A DNA stretch of 10,714 nucleotides from assembly GCA_003161835.1 (NCBI GenBank), contig PMNO01000327.1:1-10714 (forward strand), written 5' to 3'. Made by a program: the position numbers and the translations under genes. Source of the stretch: Myxococcales bacterium (GTDB lineage Bacteria; Myxococcota_A; Polyangia; Fen-1088). Positions 1-6,449 of the stretch are shown here, piece after piece. The notes beneath the pieces are model-generated. The model searched no databases and was not told where the DNA came from. It saw only the letters and a list, made by a program, of their open reading frames with translations. Numbering within the stretch: the stretch's first letter is position 1; each line of letters begins with the position of its first letter.

Positions 1-2066
1 AAATACCTGCGGAACTCGCCCACCACTTCGTCGGGATCGGTGCCGAGGTTGGGGTTTTTTTCCCGGGTCAACGAGCGCGCCGCTTCCAGCATCGCACTGT
101 AGGCGCGTTTCACCGCGCCCTTCGGATTGCCGTCGTCCAACAGGATCTGCGCCTCGAAAATTTCGCGCTCGCTGGCGGCCAGGCCCATCTCGACGACCGG
201 AACCACCTCGCCCGCGCACTCGCCGACGCCCATGTCGTCGATCGTGTACTCCCGCGGATCTCCCCAGTCGGAGTAGTAGCTGCGATCTTGCTCGTAGCTG
301 GGCAGGACTTGCATCTCCTCGACCAGCGCGCGAATGGACTTCTTCCCGATGCGGTTGACGAACGCGGCAAACCCCTCGCCGTCCAGCCGCTCGGCCGCGT
401 AGCGCGACGTGAGTCGCTTGACGACCTCGGGCACCCGCCGCGACGGCACGGCGCCGATCGCCAGGCCATACGAACCGGCGTTGTTCGTCCACTGCCCCCC
501 GACGACCAGCTGAAAATGGGGGACCCGGTGGCCGTTGACGTTGCGGCTGACGCCGAGGAACCCGATGTCGGCCACGTGGTGTTGCCCGCAGGCGTTGAAG
601 CAGCCGCTGGCCTTGATGTGCAAACCGCGCGCGTTCGGATCATCGGCGATGCCGGTATCCACCAGCTGACGTCCCAGCTCCGCCGCCAGCGCCCGCGACG
701 AGGAAATACCCAGCTTGCAGGTATCGGTGCCCGGGCAGGCCGTGATGTCGGTGATGGTCCCCGCGCCCGCCGCCGCCAGATCGATGGCCTTGAGCGCCAC
801 GTACAGGGCGGGCAGGTCGGCCTCGCTCACCCAGCGCAAGATCAGGTTCTGATCGGCGGTGGTGCGCATCGAATCGCCGGTGAAGTGGCGCGCGACGGCG
901 CCGAGCGCGCGCGCCTGTTCGGCGGTCAGATCACCCAGAGGCAAGGTGATCACCGCCATCACGTATCCCGGCTGCCGTTGCGGCACGACGTTGCTCGCGC
1001 GCCAGCGCTCGAACCCCTCGGGGTACGGACCGGCCGGCAGCTTTCCGGGCCGACGTACCGGTTGTTCATCGGTCACGTGCAGGTTCGTCAGGAACGCGGT
1101 CCAGCGCGGATCGGGCCTCAGCGTGGCCCGCTCCTCCAGCACGAGGCGCTTGAATTCCTCCATCCCCAGCTTCTTGACCAGGAACTTCAGCCGCGCCTTG
1201 GCCCGGTTCGCCTTCTCGCCGAGGCGCCCGAACACCCTGCTTATCGCCTGGGACATGGGCAACAGCTCTTCCTCGGGCAAGAAGGCATCGAAGAGCTGCG
1301 CCGACTGCGGGACGGATCCCAGGCCGCCACCCACGTAGAACTCGAATCCCCGGCGGGTCTCGCCGTTTTCGACCCGGGAGCGCGCGATGCATCCCAGATC
1401 GTGAAAATTGGTCAGCCCGCAGGGATTGTCCTTGCAGCCCGAGAACGCGACCTTGAATTTGCGTCCGAAGTTCTGGGTGTCGTCGTGGCCCAGCAGGAAA
1501 TAGGTCATGGCCTGGGCGTAGGGCGCCACGTCAAAGGCCTCGGTCTGGCACACGCCGGCAAACGGGCAGGCCGTCACGTTGCGGACCGTGTTCCCGCACG
1601 CCTCGCGGGTGGTGATGCCGCTGGCCGCCAGGCGTCGCATCAGATCCGGTGTGTCCTCGATGTGCACGAAGTGAAGCTGAATGTCCTGCCGGGTGGTGAC
1701 GTGCAGGATGCGATCCGAATACTCCTCGGCGAGATCCGCCAGGACATCGAGTTGATCCGGGGTCAGCGCCCCGAACGGGATCTTGATCCGCTGCATTCCA
1801 GGCGCGTCCCACAGGGTCACGGGCCCTTTGGTGGTCTCGCCCGAGGGGAACGCCAGGGTCTGGGTGGTCTCGCCGTCGTGGCGTTGTCCATTGTCGTAGC
1901 GCTGCCCGTAAACCCCGCGCCTCAGGCGCGTCTCCGCGAATAACTTTTCCTCGATCTTGCCCTTCTTGCGCAGTTCGATCTGCGTTTCGAAGATATCGAT
2001 CTCTCGTCCCCAAGCCTCGGGCACTTCCGCACCCAACTCGTCTTTCCAGGTTCTTGCGCCGTTCAT
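1..2066 (-). CDS. Nitrite/sulfite reductase, sirohaem and 4Fe-4S, ferredoxin type (3' end beyond window)
   Basis: The open frame starts at ATG 2066-2064 and stays open for 688 codons to the left edge, so the C-terminus is missing. Two ferredoxin-like half-domains are visible, with the typical stretch TTRQDIQLHFV (about residues 124-134) and a second half-domain around 365-410. The 4Fe-4S/sirohaem ligands are C444-x5-C450 and C489-x3-C493 (GCFNACGQHH). Enzymes of this family reduce sulfite to sulfide or nitrite to ammonia with six electrons from ferredoxin, in the cytoplasm; the sequence alone does not decide the substrate. Beyond the catalytic core, roughly residues 620-688 are helical and look like a HEPN-type extension. 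The start is supported by GGGAGAG (2075-2081) eight bases upstream and by a promoter just before it. It lies downstream of the lipoprotein gene on the same strand but is probably transcribed separately. Confidence 0.93.
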   Translation of the reverse strand, partial: MNGARTWKDELGAEVPEAWGREIDIFETQIELRKKGKIEEKLFAETRLRRGVYGQRYDNGQRHDGETTQTLAFPSGETTKGPVTLWDAPGMQRIKIPFGALTPDQLDVLADLAEEYSDRILHVTTRQDIQLHFVHIEDTPDLMRRLAASGITTREACGNTVRNVTACPFAGVCQTEAFDVAPYAQAMTYFLLGHDDTQNFGRKFKVAFSGCKDNPCGLTNFHDLGCIARSRVENGETRRGFEFYVGGGLGSVPQSAQLFDAFLPEEELLPMSQAISRVFGRLGEKANRAKARLKFLVKKLGMEEFKRLVLEERATLRPDPRWTAFLTNLHVTDEQPVRRPGKLPAGPYPEGFERWRASNVVPQRQPGYVMAVITLPLGDLTAEQARALGAVARHFTGDSMRTTADQNLILRWVSEADLPALYVALKAIDLAAAGAGTITDITACPGTDTCKLGISSSRALAAELGRQLVDTGIADDPNARGLHIKASGCFNACGQHHVADIGFLGVSRNVNGHRVPHFQLVVGGQWTNNAGSYGLAIGAVPSRRVPEVVKRLTSRYAAERLDGEGFAAFVNRIGKKSIRALVEEMQVLPSYEQDRSYYSDWGDPREYTIDDMGVGECAGEVVPVVEMGLAASEREIFEAQILLDDGNPKGAVKRAYSAMLEAARSLTREKNPNLGTDPDEVVGEFRRY

Positions 2067-2091
2067 GATGTGGTCTCTCCCGAGGGTGGGA

Positions 2092-2119
2092 AGAATAGGA
2101 GCGGATTGCCCGGGGTCAA
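2092..2119 (-). promoter_or_regulatory. Sigma-70-type promoter for the sulfite/nitrite reductase gene
   Basis: On the minus strand TTGACC (2119-2114, five of six bases of the -35 consensus) is followed after a 16-base spacer by TATTCT (2097-2092, four of six of the -10 consensus). Transcription would begin near 2085, leaving a leader of about 19 bases that just contains the GGGAGAG ribosome-binding site. The element lies in the 76-base gap between the lipoprotein stop and the reductase start. It is a by-eye match in GC-rich DNA, but its position is right. Confidence 0.5.
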
Positions 2120-2142
2120 GCGCGGCGACCGGCGAGTCTGAG

Positions 2143-3363
2143 TCATGGCGTGGCCGCCAGCCGCGAACAATTGCCTCCGCCCACCGGGCAGCTGCCCGCC
2201 GGAGCGCAATCGGCGTTTCGAACGCAGCGCTTCGGAGCGCAATACCGGGTGGACGGGGGATCTCCGACCACCGTGAATCCGAGCGGACCGGCCGCTGCCC
2301 CGGGCTCGCAAGCCAACAGGGGATCGTCATCGCAGGGCGGCGAGGCTCCCATTCCCCCGTCGGCCGCGCCCCCGCGGGACGCGCAGGTCGCAAGGCACAG
2401 ATGTCGCCCGTCGCCAAAAGTCGCGCACGAGGTGCCCGCGGGACAGGCGATCGCGTCGCAGTCGGCGGAACAACGGCCAAAGGCGCCGAGGTCGGCGCAC
2501 AGGCCGCTGGCACAGTCGGCGTCGGCGCGGGCACCCTGCGTATCACCGCAGCGTGCGCCGATTTCGAAGGGATAGGACGTGAAACACGCGCGCGTCCACG
2601 AGGCACGAAGCGGCCCGGCCAGAAGATCGCGGCAACGAAAACCGGTCGCGCAGGCGGTGTCATTTGCGCACGTGGGGAGGCACAACGAACGCCGCCAGGG
2701 CGTGATCGGGACCGGAGTGGACGAACTCGGCGGAGAGTCCGTTCCGGCGGCGAGATCTGCGCAGGTGGTTCCAGCCGGGCAGACGGTCGCGCCCCCCGCC
2801 GCCGAATCACAGGCGACGCTGCACAGGCCCCGTGACAAGACCGGCGCGCAAGGCATCGCGGAGCCGCACCAGCAGCTCAGGTTGTCGGCGCATTGCGCGT
2901 CGATGTCGCACCACGATCCCGCCCCCGCGGGCAGGACGTGGACGTAGGCGTCGTGGCTCTGTTGCAGCGATCCCACGGCCGGCGCCAGACCGACCAGGGT
3001 TACCCGATACGAGCCGGGAAGGGCGTAGGTGTGGGTCGGGGATCTTTCCGACGAATCGGGCGTGTCGTCGCCGAACGTCCACAAAAAGCGCGTCAACTCG
3101 GCGGACGCGATCGGCGTGAAGGCCAGGGTCAACGGGGCGGTTCCGTCGCAGCGGCTGACGTCGGCAACGAACTTTCCGCAACCGGTCGCGGAGAAATCCA
3201 GCGCCAGCGACATCAGGGCCGCGTCGGGCTGGGTGGGCACGTCCTCGGCGCCGGCGTCTCCCCCGGCGTCGCTCGGGGCCTGCGATGGTGTGCTGCACGA
3301 GATCGCCTGCCAGAGCACCACGCCGAACGTCAGCATCCCGCCAGACGCGAGGGGATTGTCCAT
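2143..3363 (-). CDS. Putative exported lipoprotein with PKD domain and Cys-rich repeats
   Basis: Encodes 406 residues. A hydrophobic stretch (about residues 11-22) ends in AISC with Cys23, a plausible but non-ideal lipobox because position -3 is Ala; the N-terminus also lacks the usual positive charges. An Ala/Asp/Pro-rich spacer follows. A PKD-type beta-sandwich spans about residues 75-145, with the diagnostic WTFGDDTPDS (95-104) and HTYALPGSYRVTL (111-123). The rest (152-406) holds about 30 cysteines in modules such as CANDTACATGFRC and CVRNADCAPAGSC, a pattern common in surface proteins of Myxococcota; paired disulfides in the envelope are likely. Function is unknown, with adhesion or surface display the usual guess for PKD proteins. 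ATG 3363 is the first start after an in-frame stop and has a weak ribosome-binding site; Met10 (ATG at 3336) is the alternative. It lies 39 bases after the MinD-PilZ gene and may share its transcript. Confidence 0.82.
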   Translation of the reverse strand: MDNPLASGGMLTFGVVLWQAISCSTPSQAPSDAGGDAGAEDVPTQPDAALMSLALDFSATGCGKFVADVSRCDGTAPLTLAFTPIASAELTRFLWTFGDDTPDSSERSPTHTYALPGSYRVTLVGLAPAVGSLQQSHDAYVHVLPAGAGSWCDIDAQCADNLSCWCGSAMPCAPVLSRGLCSVACDSAAGGATVCPAGTTCADLAAGTDSPPSSSTPVPITPWRRSLCLPTCANDTACATGFRCRDLLAGPLRASWTRACFTSYPFEIGARCGDTQGARADADCASGLCADLGAFGRCSADCDAIACPAGTSCATFGDGRHLCLATCASRGGAADGGMGASPPCDDDPLLACEPGAAAGPLGFTVVGDPPSTRYCAPKRCVRNADCAPAGSCPVGGGNCSRLAATP

Positions 3364-3402
3364 CGGGCGGCTAGGTTAGCCGGGGAACGAGGCCCTGGCG
3401 AG

Positions 3403-4833
3403 TTACCTCCCCGCCCGTGCGGCCATCGCCTCCAAATGCGCGCAGACTTGCTCGGAGTCGGTGAACCTGAGGCCGGCGCGGCCGAGCGGACGCCGCGCAT
3501 CCACGACCGTGACCCGGATCTGGGGTTGGCCGCCAATCTGTGAGAACACGAGGTGCCCGGTGTCCGCGACATCCAGCCCCGGCAGCGCTGTGATTGATGC
3601 GCCCGTCAGCGAAAGCTCGAAGACGCGAACGGGGGTCTCGCGGCCTGAATCCGATCGATAAAGCGCGTGCCAGTCCACTGGATGACGCGGATATCGACGC
3701 ATATAGCTTCCAAGAGAGGCGGGCAGGGGAGGGCCGTCGGCGTCCTCGACGACGGCGGGGGGCGTCGTCGCGCAGTCGGTGTCGTTCATCGGCCCGGATG
3801 GACGACTCACGCAGCGCGCGGCCTCCGTTTCGCCGCCGTCCATGAGCAGCTGCTCGGCCATCGAATGGAAGAGACGCACGTTGCGATCGATGCCCGCACC
3901 CAGCAGCAAGGGGCGGCCCGAAGTCCGCGTGGCACCGACCTGGAGGCTGGACTCGAGCACGCCGAGCACCGGCGCCGAGATCCCCAGAAAGTCGGCGATC
4001 AGTCGCGAGGAGGCATGCATGAGGTCCGCCTCCGCGGAGTTCCGGATGAGGTTGCCGACCAGCCGCCCGGCAAAGGCTTCCAGCGCTTGTTCGAGCGCGG
4101 CGCGAATGTTCGGCCTTCCGACGATGTGGGCCAGCAGGCTTTGCATCGACCGCGCGGGGGTCGCACCCAGCCCGGCCACCAGCATCGCGCCTTCGAGGGT
4201 TCCGCCAGCGACGTGCTCGATTTCGCGAGCCACCTGCTCCTTGAAAAAATTGTAGGAGCGTCGGATCGACCGCGGGTCCGGGCCCGACACCACCAGACGC
4301 ATCGCCCCCATTTCGAACAGGTCCACCAGATCACCGCCGGCGTCGGTGCCGACGTCGGCTATCACCACATCCGCGTCCAGTTCCCAGATCTGGCTCAGCA
4401 GGCGGTGTTGTTGTTCGACGTCCGCGGATCCCATCTGGGTGGCTGTTCCCTCGGCCGAGACCAGGTGCAGATTGCGAACCGTGGTGGACGTGAGCGCCTG
4501 CTCCATGGTGTCGATTTGGTCGTGCATCAGGGCCTTGAGGCCCGGAACGGGGGTGGTGATGCCGAACAGCTCGTGTTGGGTTGGATGCCGGAGGTCGAGA
4601 TCAATCAGAACCACCCGCGATCGCAGACCGGCAAGCGCGATGGCCAGATTCGCGGCGACGGTGCTCTTGCCCACGCCGCGGCGTCCACGCACCGCAATGA
4701 ATCTCGCCCCAGGCCGTCCCCCGACGGGCGCATGCCAACGCCCAGCGCCGAGCACTTTCAATCGCCCCAACGCGACCGCCCGCTTGGCGGTCGGGGCTAC
4801 TGGGTCGAACCTGGCGCGGGCAAGATCGTCCAT
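3403..4833 (-). CDS. MinD/FlhG-like P-loop ATPase fused to a C-terminal PilZ domain
   Basis: Encodes 476 residues. The ATPase part (about 44-335) has a Walker A loop GRRGVGKST (50-58), a switch I region LIDLDLRHP (76-84, Asp78 and Asp80) and a Walker B/switch II strand VVIADVGTDAGG (156-167). This is the order of MinD/ParA/FlhG proteins, which set the position or number of cell structures, including flagella. The lysine that defines the deviant Walker A of this family is Arg51 here, and the usual DxPAG is replaced. No FlhG N-terminal DQA motif is seen. After a linker (335-375), residues 376-470 form a PilZ domain: RRYPR (379-383) supplies the RxxxR cyclic-di-GMP motif and ELSLTG (406-411) the second motif, with Glu in place of Asp/Asn. 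ATG 4833 is the first start after an in-frame stop and lacks a clear ribosome-binding site. The gene is divergent from the sigma-54 activator that opens the flagellar block, which suggests a flagellar regulatory job; this is inference. Confidence 0.85.
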   Translation of the reverse strand: MDDLARARFDPVAPTAKRAVALGRLKVLGAGRWHAPVGGRPGARFIAVRGRRGVGKSTVAANLAIALAGLRSRVVLIDLDLRHPTQHELFGITTPVPGLKALMHDQIDTMEQALTSTTVRNLHLVSAEGTATQMGSADVEQQHRLLSQIWELDADVVIADVGTDAGGDLVDLFEMGAMRLVVSGPDPRSIRRSYNFFKEQVAREIEHVAGGTLEGAMLVAGLGATPARSMQSLLAHIVGRPNIRAALEQALEAFAGRLVGNLIRNSAEADLMHASSRLIADFLGISAPVLGVLESSLQVGATRTSGRPLLLGAGIDRNVRLFHSMAEQLLMDGGETEAARCVSRPSGPMNDTDCATTPPAVVEDADGPPLPASLGSYMRRYPRHPVDWHALYRSDSGRETPVRVFELSLTGASITALPGLDVADTGHLVFSQIGGQPQIRVTVVDARRPLGRAGLRFTDSEQVCAHLEAMAARAGR

Positions 4834-5024
4834 GGGGGGGGCGCCAAGGCGTGGCGCATGCTGATCTCATCGACAGGTCGGGTCGGTTCTGTACCCCGAG
4901 ATACCGCGTCAGACTTCCGCCCCTTCGCGCCACGAATCCGACGTTCAAAGGGCTGTTGGCCTTAAGAAATCGGCTGAGCGGTCGATGGCCAGGGCATGAC
5001 CTGCCTTGAAGGAGAAACCGCTCG
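4834..5024. promoter_or_regulatory. Divergent intergenic region between the MinD-PilZ gene and the first sigma-54 activator
   Basis: This 191-base gap must hold the promoters of both divergent genes. No convincing -35/-10 pair is visible on either strand, and the only GG-N10-GC spacing on the plus strand (GG 4848-4849, GC 4860-4861) is a weak sigma-54 match. A ribosome-binding site AAGGAG (5009-5014) precedes the plus-strand start. An inverted repeat lies around that site and is listed separately. Confidence 0.5.
4976..5023 (+). repeat. 7-bp inverted repeat around the ribosome-binding site of the first activator
   Basis: GAGCGGT (4976-4982) and its exact reverse complement ACCGCTC (5017-5023) are 34 bases apart and enclose AAGGAG (5009-5014). 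The right arm fills the spacer between the ribosome-binding site and the ATG at 5025. The inner sequence also contains CAGG/CCTG, able to form a small hairpin. It could be an RNA structure limiting translation or an operator; a 7-bp repeat may also be chance in GC-rich DNA. Confidence 0.3.
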
Positions 5025-6410
5025 ATGGCGCTTCCCGCGACGGCCGTGACTTCGGGATCGGGATCGTCCGCCGGGGCGTTTGGCCTGGTCCACGGACCGC
5101 AAAGCCCGCTCGTCGATACCAAGCGTACCTGCGCGCGCGTCGCGGCCAGTGACGCCACGGTGTTGCTGACCGGCGAGACCGGAACCGGCAAGGAGATCTT
5201 CGCGCGGTTCATCCACGCCCAGAGTCCCCGGGCGGCGCGGGCGTTCGTGCCGGTGAACTGCGGTGCGATTCCGGAGACCCTCCTCGAAAGCGAGCTGTTC
5301 GGCTACGTCAAGGGCGCGTTCACGGGCGCGGCTTCGTCGCGCAAGGGCCGGGTGGCCCTGGCGGAGGCGGGGACGCTGTTCCTCGACGAGATCGGCGAGC
5401 TGCCGTTGTCGCTGCAGGTCAAGCTGCTGCGGCTGCTGCAGGAGCGGTCGTACGAGCCGATCGGATCGTCTGAATCGATCTCGGCCAACTTCCGGTTGAT
5501 CGCCGCGACCAATCGCGACCTGGCTGACGAGGTTCGCGCCGGGAGATTTCGAAGCGATCTGTACTACAGGCTTCACGTCTGCCCCGTGCGGTTGCCCGCG
5601 TTGCGCGAGCGCCGCGGCGACATCGGTCCCCTGTTTCAATACTTCTGGACACGGCGCGGGGAAACGCGGCCGGTGGAGACCGCCGTCATGCAGTGCCTGT
5701 CGGGGTATTCCTGGATGGGCAACGTGCGCGAGCTGGAGAATTTGGTCGAACGGGTGTCGGTGTGCGCGGAAGGCGAAGTCATCCGAATGTCCGACCTGCC
5801 GCTCGGAATACGCGCGCCGCATCTTGAGGCGCTCGAACCGCGCGGGCTGGGGCAGGGCTTTCCATCGGCGCAGCTGGAAGTCCCCGTGCTGGAGACGACC
5901 GCCACCTTCGGGGCGCCAGGGCCGACCACGGAATCGGGTTGGCCGACCGAAGCGCTGACGGCGCCGTCGGTGTGGAACCCAACCTCCACCCTGGGCGCGA
6001 TCGAGACGACGTCGGGCGACAGTGACGCTCCCGAAGCGAACCTCCTCGGGGGGATGGGCGCGCCCACGGTCACATCGCTGGACTCCCTGGCGCAAATGGC
6101 GGCCGACGCCCGGCAGGCGCATCGGCTGTCCACCCCCCCTCCGTCCGAGGAAGCGGGCAACACGCCCACGCCCATCTTGCAGTTCCCGATCGATCTGCCG
6201 ACCATGCTGCGGGAGTTGGAGAACCGCTACATCAATGCGGCGCTGGCCCACACTGGCAGCAACAAGAAGGAGGCCGCGAAGCTGCTGGGGATGGGGCGCA
6301 CGACGCTCGTGGAAAAACTGCGCCGCCGCGCCTCCGATCGCCAGCCGGAAGCGGACGACGAGCCGACATTCTCGTCGCCGCCGATGGCCACTCCCGCGCC
6401 ACGCACCTGA
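5025..6410 (+). CDS. Sigma-54-dependent transcriptional activator without receiver domain (NtrC/FlrC type)
   Basis: Encodes 461 residues and acts in the cytoplasm as a hexameric ATPase that opens sigma-54 RNA polymerase promoters. Visible parts are Walker A GETGTGKE (50-57), the sigma-54-contacting loop GAFTGA (97-102), Walker B TLFLDEIGELP (117-127), sensor I AATNRD (160-165), arginine-finger region FRSDLYYRL (175-183) and sensor II GNVRELENL (232-240). A Fis-type helix-turn-helix at about 386-435 (NKKEAAKLLGMGRTTLVEKL) binds enhancer DNA. Only about 30 residues precede the AAA+ domain, so there is no receiver, GAF or PAS input domain. An unusually long Pro/Thr/Ser-rich linker of roughly 120 residues (263-385) separates AAA+ and DNA-binding domains. 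The start is supported by AAGGAG ten bases upstream. Its position ahead of flagellar genes suggests a FleQ/FlrA- or FlrC-like role; the exact orthologue cannot be named. Confidence 0.92.
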   Translation: MALPATAVTSGSGSSAGAFGLVHGPQSPLVDTKRTCARVAASDATVLLTGETGTGKEIFARFIHAQSPRAARAFVPVNCGAIPETLLESELFGYVKGAFTGAASSRKGRVALAEAGTLFLDEIGELPLSLQVKLLRLLQERSYEPIGSSESISANFRLIAATNRDLADEVRAGRFRSDLYYRLHVCPVRLPALRERRGDIGPLFQYFWTRRGETRPVETAVMQCLSGYSWMGNVRELENLVERVSVCAEGEVIRMSDLPLGIRAPHLEALEPRGLGQGFPSAQLEVPVLETTATFGAPGPTTESGWPTEALTAPSVWNPTSTLGAIETTSGDSDAPEANLLGGMGAPTVTSLDSLAQMAADARQAHRLSTPPPSEEAGNTPTPILQFPIDLPTMLRELENRYINAALAHTGSNKKEAAKLLGMGRTTLVEKLRRRASDRQPEADDEPTFSSPPMATPAPRT

Positions 6411-6419
6411 CGGCGCGGA

Positions 6420-6435
6420 CGGCACGAGGGGTGCA
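6420..6435 (+). promoter_or_regulatory. Sigma-54 promoter (-24/-12) for the exported-protein and second-activator operon
   Basis: CGGCACG-AGGG-GTGCA matches the consensus TGGCACG-N4-TTGCW at 10 of 12 positions, with the invariant GG (6421-6422) and GC (6433-6434) ten bases apart. It lies in the 39-base gap directly after the stop codon of the first sigma-54 activator. Transcription would begin near 6446, only about four bases before the GTG start at 6450, so the leader would be almost absent. Confidence 0.55.
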
Positions 6436-6449
6436 GTTCTTGTGAGATC

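Noticed and set aside
288..1943. Long plus-strand open frame of 551 codons
   Set aside because: It is antisense to the sulfite/nitrite reductase, whose minus-strand frame carries the four iron-sulfur cysteines in correct spacing. The plus-strand product has no recognisable domain and is a product of high GC.
4847..4862. Possible sigma-54 promoter in the divergent region (AGGCGTG-GCGC-ATGCT)
   Set aside because: Only 8 of 12 consensus positions match, and it lies more than 160 bases from the plus-strand start. GG-N10-GC is common by chance in DNA this rich in GC.
3667..4965. Plus-strand open frame of 432 codons
   Set aside because: It is the mirror of the MinD-PilZ gene; the minus-strand frame has Walker and PilZ motifs while this one is rich in His/Arg/Gln/Gly without domains.
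6411..6449. Rho-independent terminator after the first activator
   Set aside because: No GC stem followed by a T-run is present; the gap is better explained by the sigma-54 promoter.
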